The notes under the pieces: model-generated
Seen by the model: only the letters and a program-made list of their open reading frames with translations
Databases searched by the model: none
What the model was told of the DNA's origin: nothing
Source: Chara braunii
Lineage: Eukaryota > Streptophyta > Charophyceae > Charales > Characeae
Length of the DNA: 26,592 nucleotides
Direction of reading: 5' to 3'
NCBI GenBank assembly: GCA_003427395.1
Contig: BFEA01000059.1
Location: forward strand, 3,199,739 to 3,226,330
Shown here: positions 19,989 through 26,592 of the stretch, in pieces
Layout of the letters: the number at the start of each line of letters is the position of its first letter
Numbering within the stretch: position 1 is the first letter of the stretch
Program-made: the position numbers and the translations under genes

Positions 19989-20036
19989 GTGAGGGGGAAT
20001 GTGTCGGGACTTGTAGCTCGCGAAGCAAGTCCCGAC
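19989..20036 (+). promoter_or_regulatory. Polypurine tract and LTR 5' end with terminal hairpin
   Basis: GTGAGGGGGAA (polypurine tract) is followed by TGTCGGGACTTG at 20002, the usual TG start of a plant LTR. GTCGGGACTTG (20003-20013) and CAAGTCCCGAC (20026-20036) are perfect 11-bp inverted repeats around a 12-base loop. The arrangement is what a gypsy 3' LTR junction looks like. The LTR's end and its partner copy were not found, so LTR length is unknown. Confidence 0.55.
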
Positions 20037-20860
20037 CCTTGAGACATGATATATGACTAAAGTGTGCACGATAGAGGACTCAGAAATGATGGAGGTAAAA
20101 AGATAGAAAGGACGAAGGGATAAAACAAGAGTGTCGGCGCTTAGGGCCCTGGAAGACGCCGTGGGCCGCCAAAACCATTGCACAAGGAATAAATTAACAG
20201 AGTGATAAGTGACAAAGGGCTGCGAGAAATTAATAAAGGCAGCCCTCCTTCTAAAAAAAGGAGGACCGCATAATATCATGAGGACACATGCCGCAAGTAG
20301 AAGGGGGCACACGATGTCAAGGAAAATAGTGTCGTGACGCCGACACATGGGAGCGTAGCATGCGACCGCGGAGGCCATCTGAATGCGGCATGAGGAAGGC
20401 CAAAGGGTCATGGGCCAAGCAAGGAGATAAGGAGGATACACTGGCAGGGTCACCTGAGCAAGTGCCGGGTCGTGGGCAACCTGGAAAATGAGTTCCCCTG
20501 GGAGCCATGATAAAGAGGACTAGAGAAAGAGGGAGAGGAGCTCGATTTTCGAGACTCTTAGGCCTTGAAACTGAAAAGGGATTCAAAGGGAACGCAGCGG
20601 ACCACAAGGGAGTCTCAAGACCATGAGAAAAAAAGTCTTGACGACCACAAGACGCTAGAAAAAAAAAGGCCTCAGACATGAGGATCATTTGTGGTGGCAA
20701 ACAGTGCCCGCGAAATCGAAGGCCTCGCGACCAAGTAGGCCCGACACACTTGGGACACAGATCTGGGGAAAGGTGGGTGAAAATACCAAGGCAAACTGGG
20801 ACACCATGGGGAAAGGTGTCGGAAACCATATTAGACTAAGTAAAAATAACGACACTTTGG
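20037..20860 (+). other. Probable LTR body or retroelement leader, unassigned
   Basis: No protein similarity in any frame. Long minus-strand open frames (185 codons at 20453-19896, 170 codons at 20829-20317) show no domain. A possible leader-like segment, GGTGGCAAACAGTGCCCGCG at about 20692, could mark an LTR/primer-site boundary but matches no tRNA 3' end I can name. Confidence 0.3.
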
Positions 20861-20965
20861 GACAAGTGACGACGGGACCACCGACGAGACAAGTGTCGGC
20901 AAGACCACGGACGGGGCCACCGGCGGCACAAGTGTCGGAAACTAGTACGGGACAAGTGGCGGGGA
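20861..20965 (+). repeat. Short interspersed GACAAGTGNCGG repeats
   Basis: GACAAGTGAC (20861), GACAAGTGTCGG (20888), CACAAGTGTCGG (20928) and GACAAGTGGCGG (20951) are irregularly spaced, separated by CpG-rich GGACCACCG-type sequence. A diverged fifth form (GAGTGGCGGGG) is at about 22170, in the second copy of the larger duplication. Confidence 0.7.
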
Positions 20966-21540
20966 TCTGAGTTGTCCCAAGGAAGAACTGTGGAGCAACA
21001 TGAGAAGTAAATATTCAAAGCAAGACAAGTCGTCAAGATCAAGATCTTAACGGCCTAGAATATTAACACCACTTGTGCAAACACTAGTGGGAGCAAGCGG
21101 AAGAGCATGAAAGGGAAGAAGGAAGCAAGGGAAAATGGAGAAAGCGTCATTACTGCAAACCGAGATATCTCGGATCAGCCACCTTGCAGAAAATGAAGCC
21201 CCAAGAGCCTCTATGAGAAAAATAAGCCTCCAGGAGAAAATCGGAGTAGACAAACGACGAAAACATGGAACTCTCGTAGGTGTGAGAGAACCATGACTGC
21301 AGTCCGAGAATTAACGGACTGCACCTTGGGTATGGACTAGGCCAAAACCAAGAGGTAGGGCCTAGAAAAGACCTCAACAACTAGTTCACAGTTGACATGC
21401 TAGAAAAAAAAAAAAAAAAAAAAAAGGAGAATGAGACAAATGAGGGTGAGAGGGAGTGAGTCAGTTGGCTGTCGGTAGGGACTGACATAAGTAGGGACTA
21501 ACAAGTTCCTACAGATTTGGAGTGAAAAAGACAAGAGAAA
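20930..21540 (+). repeat. Diverged large direct repeat, copy 1
   Basis: Collinear with 22145-22790. Shared landmarks in order are: GTGGCGGGGA, AAGCAAG, GATCAAGA near CTTAACGGCC, AGAATATTA, a near-palindrome (here CCGAGATATCTCGG, 21160-21173), GAAGCCC, CTCGTRGGTGTG, GGCCTAG, CCTAGAAAAGA and GGAGAATGAGACAAA. It ends in GTAGGGACTAACAAGTTCCTAC. This copy has an A22 run at 21404-21425. It is probably an ancient duplicated LTR or leader. Confidence 0.85.
21160..21323. repeat. Two strong dyads in repeat copy 1
   Basis: CCGAGATATCTCGG (21160-21173) is a 14-bp perfect palindrome. TGCAGTCCG (21298-21306) pairs with CGGACTGCA (21315-21323) around an 8-base loop. Both contain the TCCGAG core that recurs in this family. 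Confidence 0.9.
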
Positions 21541-22144
21541 ATAAAATAAAATAAAAAATGACACTAACGGTAAAAAATGGTTGCTTGGGAGATACATCCG
21601 TGACAAGATGCATCCTTGGATGAATCGGTTCTAAAATATTTTATTTTTCTTTAAATTTTATTGAAAAAATCAAAAAAAATCAAGACCTGATGCAACTGAG
21701 ATAAAACGGATTACAAAGAGAAGGGGAAACATATGTTTTGGATGCATCCGGAGCCAATATTGAGTCCGAATGCACCTGGAAATAAGTCGCTTCATTTTGT
21801 TTCAGTTTGAGGCAGGTTGTGGGGCAATGAAACTAGAAAAATAGACATTGCTGCATTCCGAGGAATGACGGACTATAGTGAGGTGCCAAGGCCAAGGAAA
21901 AATGAGTCTTGACACGCTTAAGTTTGGAGCAAGCGGAGACTGTAAATGGTAGCTGCGATCTGAGGATCTCAAGGCGGGCAATAATCAAGGCACTAAAAGC
22001 ACATAGAAAGGAGATATCGGGATTGTCGGGGACTGAGAAGTCTCAAATAAAAATGAGACGTCAATGGGAACAACGTCGGTGACTAAATGAGGTCAAATAA
22101 AAATAATTGAAATTTGGGATATGCATTGGCGGGACAATCGGTGG
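21541..22144. other. Spacer between the two large repeat copies
   Basis: AT-rich start (21600-21680), then sequence with a third weak version of the dyad (CATTCCGAGGAATGACGGACTA near 21855, described in two halves: CATTCCGAGGAATG and CGGACTA). No gene. Confidence 0.45.
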
Positions 22145-22790
22145 GACAAAAAAATGGAACTAGTGTGGAATGAGTGGCGGGGACTTGAGTGTCTCATGGG
22201 AAACTGCAGGCCGTATGGAAGATGAACACACGAAGCAAGCGGCACCGTCACGATCAAGACCTTGACGGTGGAGAATATTAGCAACCGCTAATGCAAGAGT
22301 TGAGTGAGGCCAAGGTAGAGGGAGTGAGGAGGCAAAAAGAAAGAAGGAATAGGGATGGGAGACCTGCCCTGCAATCCGAAATATCTCGGACTAATAAGAC
22401 ATAAAAAAATAGAGCCTCAAGGGACTTTACGCAAAAAATAAGTTGTCAAGGAAAAATAGGAGCAAATGAGGCTCAAAACTTAGTGTAACGGAGGCAAAAT
22501 GAAGCCCTCGTGGGTGTGGGGCTTCATTATTGTAATCCGAGATAGAATGGTCAGCTGTTGGGCCTAGGTCTGACCCTAGATCAAAATCCATGACCTAGAA
22601 AAGAGGTCCATAACTGCTTGACACTTATCGCAACAGAAATAAAAGAAAAAAGAGATAGAAAAGGGAGAAAATGGAGGGAGGATGAGACAAAGAAGGAGAA
22701 AAGGGTGGAGGAGGATGAACCGGCTAGTTGGGATTGACACAGTTGGGACTGGCACGTCCCTACTATGACCTCATCACTCAGGATTTAGCG
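22145..22790 (+). repeat. Diverged large direct repeat, copy 2
   Basis: Second copy of 20930-21540, about 1.2 kb downstream. It has GAGTGGCGGGGACTTGAG, GAAGCAAGCGG, GATCAAGACCTTGACGG, AGAATATTAGCAA, TCCGAAATATCTCGGA, CTCGTGGGTGTGGGG and CCTAGAAAAGAGGTCC, and ends GTTGGGACTGGCACGTCCCTAC-like (GGGACTGGCACGTCCC). By eye about 60-70 percent similar with indels. Confidence 0.85.
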
Positions 22791-23149
22791 GAGGGTAATC
22801 CGGAGTGCAGAGATAAGACTCTTGAGACATTTTCTCAACAATATCTGAATAAAAAATAAAAAAACGAGAAAAAAAATAAAAAAGAGTAAACCGTTTTTTT
22901 TTTTCTTTCACCATGGATCTGAGATCAGATCTCATGGAGGAAATGACCTACTCTGGAATTAGTTGGCAGCCCAAAACGAAAATAAACAGAAAAGGAAAAA
23001 AAACAGAACAATACATTTGGCCGAAAATGGAAGCGAAATGCATCAAAAATTGAAAAGGTGGGCCTTGAGGCTTAAATCTGAAGCAAGGACCACTTGGGGG
23101 TAGATCGGATCAATACTGGTATCGGATCCAAGTCATATCCAAGGCTAAG
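22791..23149. other. No gene; weak primer-binding-site-like match at 23117
   Basis: A/T-rich with homopolymers. TGGTATCGGATCCA at 23117 differs at two positions from TGGTATCAGAGCCA, the initiator-tRNA-Met primer site used by many plant LTR retrotransposons. No LTR end is recognisable upstream. Confidence 0.3.
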
Positions 23150-23533
23150 ATGACACCGAGGTACAAAAAAATACCTCGGCTTACTCAAATTGAGGTAGGA
23201 TCAGAAAAAATCGAAAAAATTGCAAACTACGTCTTTTTCTTTCAAGTGAGGCTGCTCCTTGAGAATTTGGACCCAAGGGGACAACATCTGAAATTGAAAA
23301 TGAGGCATGAGAAGGCTCTAGAGGCAGGCCGAGTTGGTACCAACCACTTGGACTACATGTACCTGGTCAAAAAGAAGTATAGGTACCCCCCGGGAATGTC
23401 TACTAGTGAAAGAAAACCTTGGGGGTACCTTGGTTCATCTTGGGGCACATGGAGAGGCCCATGGGTTGACCGAAGTATTGTGCCTAACCTACATAAGGTG
23501 GGGGAGCAACCCACCACACTCACATTTCCATGA
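23150..23533 (+). CDS. 127-codon open frame, hypothetical
   Basis: Opens with ATG at 23150 and runs to a stop at 23533. The product is basic, mixed in composition and free of simple repeats (RLLLENLDPRGQHLKLKMRH, NHLDYMYLVKKKYRYPPG). I recognise no domain. It follows the weak tRNA-Met primer-site-like match by about 30 bp, the place where a retroelement gag would start, but gag motifs are absent. A hairpin (CCGAGGTA 23156-23163, TACCTCGG 23172-23179) overlaps the start. Chance is the likeliest explanation. Confidence 0.15.
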   Translation: MTPRYKKIPRLTQIEVGSEKIEKIANYVFFFQVRLLLENLDPRGQHLKLKMRHEKALEAGRVGTNHLDYMYLVKKKYRYPPGMSTSERKPWGYLGSSWGTWRGPWVDRSIVPNLHKVGEQPTTLTFP

Positions 23534-23938
23534 GGCAAGTACATTCTGCCCAAATGAGTTCATGAAAACACTTCACTCACTCAAAGTGAGAGGAGAGGAA
23601 CCACTGCCAATCTAAAGGTTTGGAGGAGGCAATAGGCTGGTGAGAAAGGTTATTAAGGTTGGTAGAGGTAGTGCTGGCCCAAGGAAGTGATCCACCATAA
23701 CCCTTAGGCTTTGAGAGAGAGAGAAAGGCTAATGGGGGTCCACTTAGCTCTCCCAGAGGGGAGAACTCTATAACCTTAGTGGTAGGAGCTTGCCATAGCC
23801 TGGGGGAGGCTGAGGAAGGAAGGAGATGAGGGCTTGAAGAAGAAGTAAGCCATAGCTAGGCTGCAAGTGTGCAAGGAGAAAGGAGACTTCACCAAGATTG
23901 ACACCTCCATCTCAAGATACTAGAGGAGGTGAGTGAGA
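23534..23938. other. Purine-rich sequence without a gene
   Basis: GGAGG/GAAGG-rich. No period or protein similarity was found. Confidence 0.5.
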
Positions 23939-24180
23939 AACTTCTTCTTCTTCTTCTTCTTCTTCTCCTCCTCTTTCTCCTTCCTCTCTTTTTCTTCCTG
24001 TTTTCTTCTTCCTGTCTTCTTCTTCTTCTTCTTCCCTTTCCTCTTCTTCCTCTCCTTCTTCCTCTTCCTCATCTCCTCCCCCTCTCTATCCTCTTCTTCT
24101 TCTTTCTCTTCCTCTCCCTCTCCTAATTAATCCTTATCTTTCCCCATCTCCTCCTCCCCTCTCCTCCCCCCTTTTCTTCC
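23939..24180 (+). repeat. (CTT)n / CCT polypyrimidine tract
   Basis: About 240 bp of nearly pure pyrimidine, starting with (CTT)9 and degenerating into CCTCTTC mixtures. The poly-Leu and poly-Phe open frames here are artefacts. Mirror-symmetric pyrimidine tracts of this kind can form triplex DNA. Confidence 0.95.
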
Positions 24181-24239
24181 TCTCCATAACTGACATACTA
24201 AGCATGGGGGCAAGTAGGAAGTAGTTCCCCACTAGGAAT

Positions 24240-25300
24240 TGCCTCTATCATGTTCATGACACCTTCCATTGTAGTTCGACACTTGGTGGTTTTAGCACAC
24301 TTGCTTGAGAGTGAGTTTTTATCACTCTCCCTCTTCTCTTCACTCTAATCTTCACTTGGGGGTGAAGCGTCACTTTTGTTCTTGCTTACCTTGCTGTTGT
24401 AGTCATCTTTTCCCTTCCATTGACAGTTTCCATCTTCCATTGTAGTCTGACACGTAGTGGTTTGAACACACTTGCTTGAGAGTGAGTTTTTATCACTCTC
24501 CCTCTTTCCTTCACTCCAATCTTCACTTGGGGGTGAAGCGCCACTTTTGTTCTTGCTTACCTTGCTGTTGTAGTCATCTTTTCTCTTGCATTGACAATTT
24601 TCACCTTCCATTATAGTCCAACACTTGGTGGTTTGAGCACAATTGCTTTAGAATAAATTTTCTCACTCCCCCTCTCTCCTTCACTCTAATCTGCACTTGG
24701 GTGTGAATCGCCACTTTTGCTCTTGCTCATTTGGTTGTTGTGGTCATCTTTGTCTCATGCATTGTCTATTTTCACCTTCCATTGTATTGTGGCACTTGGT
24801 GGTTTGAGCACACTTTCTTGAGAGTGAGTTTTTCTGACTCTCCTTCTCTCCTTCACTCTAATCTGCACTTTGGTGTAAATCGCCACTTTTGCTCTTGCTC
24901 GTTTTGCTGTTGTGGTTATCTTTTTCTCATGCATTGTCAGTTTTGACCTTCCATTGTACTGCGGCACTTAGTGGTTTGAGCACACTTGCTTGCGAGTGAG
25001 TTTTTTTCACTCTACTTCTCTCCTTCACTCTAATCTATACTTGGGTGTGAATCGCCGCTTTTGCTCTTACTCGTTTTGCTGTTGCAGTCATCTTTTTCTC
25101 AAGCTTTGTCTGTTTTCACCTTCCATTGTAGTCCGACACTTGGTGGTTTTCGCACACTTGCTTGAGAGTGAGTTTTTCTCACTCTCCCTCTCTCCTTCAC
25201 TCTAATTTTCACTTGGGTGCAGATCGCCACTTTTGCTCTTGCTCATTTTTTTTTTGCAGTCATCTTTTTCTCATGCAATGTCTGTTTTTCACCGCAAAAC
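24240..25300 (+). repeat. 171-172 bp satellite, about 6 units
   Basis: ACTTGGTGG (or a near variant) recurs at 24281, 24452, 24623, 24794, 24966 and 25138, giving spacings of 171, 171, 171, 172 and 172 bp. Conserved blocks are: CACCTTCCATTGTAG, GAGCACACTTGCTTGAGAG, CTCTCCTTCACTCTAATCT, CACTTGGGTGTGAATCGCC and TTTTGCTCTTGCTC. Each unit has an inverted pair GAGAGTGAG and (CT)CACTCTC around a T-rich loop. The last unit decays after about 25300. Open frames on both strands are shadows. Confidence 0.95.
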
Positions 25301-25500
25301 CCTTCGACCAGTTTGCTGTTTATGTTTTCACACTAGGGAGTGAGATTTCACTCACTCTCCCTGTCTGCCTTGTCAAATTTTCACTTGGATGTAAAATGCG
25401 AGTTAAGTCTCTTTCCGGTCCGTTGAACTGAGTAGACACTATGTATCTGTGATGGCTCACCTCCCCATGTGTTCTATCTGAATGACATACTAACCCCTCG
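25301..25500. other. Decayed end of the 171-bp satellite and unique flank
   Basis: GGGAGTGAGATTTCACTCACTCTCC-like sequence near 25335 (GGAGTGAG and CACTCTCC) is the last recognisable trace of the unit. The rest is unassigned. Confidence 0.45.
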
Positions 25501-25502
25501 TA

Positions 25503-25567
25503 ATTTGTTTGAACACCACTTCACCCCGTCCGTGTTTTGTTTGAACACCGCTTCACCCCCCCCGTGC
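25503..25567 (+). repeat. ~34-bp tandem duplication
   Basis: TTTGTTTGAACACCACTTCA, then CCCCGTCCGTG, followed by TTTGTTTGAACACCGCTTCA, then a C-run and CGTG. Two copies with few mismatches. Confidence 0.9.
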
Positions 25568-26050
25568 TCTATCAAAACACGGTAATGAAGGGGAAGCGGG
25601 TGAGGAACTATGACCGCTGCTGCTGCTGCCGCTGAGAAAACCGTTGTCCGTCCCCTGGGCGAAGGCCGGTCCGGAGTGACCAACGGGCCGGTGCGGCCGG
25701 GGAGGGGGGGGGGTCAAAACTAACTCCACCAAAACAAGGGATATGGGGGCTAGGAGTGAACAGACCCCATATACTAGGCAACTATAGATGGCCTGCAAAA
25801 CCACGACGCCATTTGAGTGAATTTTTTGCAAAAACGAAAAATTGACTTCCCCGAACGGTTCACTTAGAGCCTCGGTCGGTGCCCGAAACAGGAAAGTGGG
25901 GGCAAACAACGACGGAATTCAGGTCAAACTTTAGGGAGGCCTTCAGTAGGGTATAGACAGGGCGCCTATGGAGTTACAGGGACATCTGATCTCGTTTGGG
26001 TCACCAAACGGCTCTCCCTCCCCAAGTGAAATTGGCAAAACTGAAAAATC
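25568..26050. other. GC/CpG-rich stretch, no gene recognised
   Basis: Includes a short CTG repeat (25617-25627), a G-run near 25705-25713 and CpG-dense sequence near 25640-25700. Minus-strand open frames of 69 and 118 codons show no domain. Confidence 0.5.
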
Positions 26051-26155
26051 GCAAATCTGGGTTTTTCGCAGTCTTCTTTTTTTTTTGCAGATCTGAATTT
26101 TGCAAAGTGTGTATGTCTGCTGCAAGTCTCTATTTTGCAAACCTGAGTTTTTTTG
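26051..26155 (+). repeat. Degenerate 35-36 bp tandem motif, 3 copies
   Basis: GCAAATCTGGGTTTTTCGCA (26051), GCAGATCTGAATTTTGCAAA (26087) and GCAAGTCTCTATTTTGCAAA (26122) are spaced 36 and 35 bp apart. Confidence 0.65.
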
Positions 26156-26206
26156 ACGGTTCGGACGTCAAGGCCACACAAGTAGGTAGGGGCTAGAAGT
26201 TGAGGG

Positions 26207-26592
26207 CCCACCATAACCAAGTACGCTTGCACCTTCTACCACCTCCACCTCCCTAACCCATCCACCATAGCCAAGTACCCTCACACCTTCTTTCACCTCC
26301 ACCTCCTTCACCTATCCACCATAGCCAAGCACCTTTACACCTTTTTTCACCTCCACCTCCTACACCTATCCACCATAGCTAAGTACCTTCACACCATCTT
26401 CCACCTCCACCTCCTTCACCCATCCACCATAACCAAGTACCTTCACACCTTCTTCCACCTCCTCCACTCATCCACCATAGCCAAGCACCTTCACACCTTC
26501 TTCCACCTCCACTTCCTTCACCCATCCACCATAGCCAAACACCTTCACACCTTCTTCCACCTCCACCTCCTTCACCCATCCACCATAGCCAA
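26207..26592 (-). repeat. 54-bp minisatellite in reverse orientation, at least 7 copies
   Basis: CCACCATAGCCAAG recurs with its ATAG (or ATAA) at 26213, 26267, 26321, 26375, 26429, 26477, 26531 and 26585. Steps are 54 bp except one of 48. The unit (CACCTTCACACCTTCTTCCA, CCTCCACCTCCTTCACCCAT) is the reverse complement of the 11505-11996 unit. It continues past the window end. Confidence 0.96.

Noticed and set aside
19896-20829. 185- and 170-codon minus-strand open frames
   Set aside because: Overlap a polypurine tract/LTR-like region; no recognisable domain, and they overlap one another in different frames.
23929-24130. Poly-Leu and poly-Phe open frames
   Set aside because: Translation of the CTT/CCT polypyrimidine tract.

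Overview
This is a eukaryotic nuclear, repeat-dominated window, almost certainly from a land plant with a large genome. The evidence is decayed plant-type LINE ORF2 sequences, a Ty3/gypsy pol remnant, (GA)n microsatellites and many distinct minisatellites, with no intact conserved gene. The lineage within land plants cannot be fixed from the sequence. The gypsy reverse transcriptase style (motif around YIDDNPIK) hints at a non-flowering plant, but that is weak. A 70-base N run (11280-11349) and single Ns (7643, 14772) show a draft assembly.

Layout: 1-233 holds a GA microsatellite and a 71-73 bp tandem repeat. 1114-2436 (+) is a stop-poor frame that may be a decayed gene. About 2690-5710 (-) is a nearly complete but badly decayed LINE ORF2 (LINE A: endonuclease end, reverse transcriptase, C-terminal region). 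About 5885-6830 (+) is a 5'-truncated second LINE (LINE B), broken by a G27/(GA)n tract. 7436-7508 (-) is a tRNA-like SINE head. 7998-8788 (-) is a third LINE reverse transcriptase fragment (LINE C). 9100-9510 is CpG-rich and promoter-like. 9640-11200 has no supportable gene. 11505-11996 is a 54-bp minisatellite. 12030-14556 is an array of alternately inverted units that fold back on one another.

14607-16169 (+) is a gypsy RT/RNase H pseudogene, nearly all in one frame. From 16660 to 20002 four unrelated minisatellites (39, 63, 61 and 66 bp) alternate with polypurine tracts, ending in a likely LTR start at 20002 that carries an 11-bp hairpin. 20930-21540 and 22145-22790 are diverged copies of one another. 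23939-24180 is polypyrimidine. 24240-25300 is a 171-172 bp satellite. 26207-26592 is the 54-bp minisatellite again, in opposite orientation, running off the window.

No genes work together here as a system. The window is a graveyard of retroelements and a collection of young and old tandem repeats. The most unusual structures are the foldback array, the inverted pair of 54-bp minisatellites about 14 kb apart, and the clustering of minisatellites just upstream of LTR-retrotransposon polypurine tracts.
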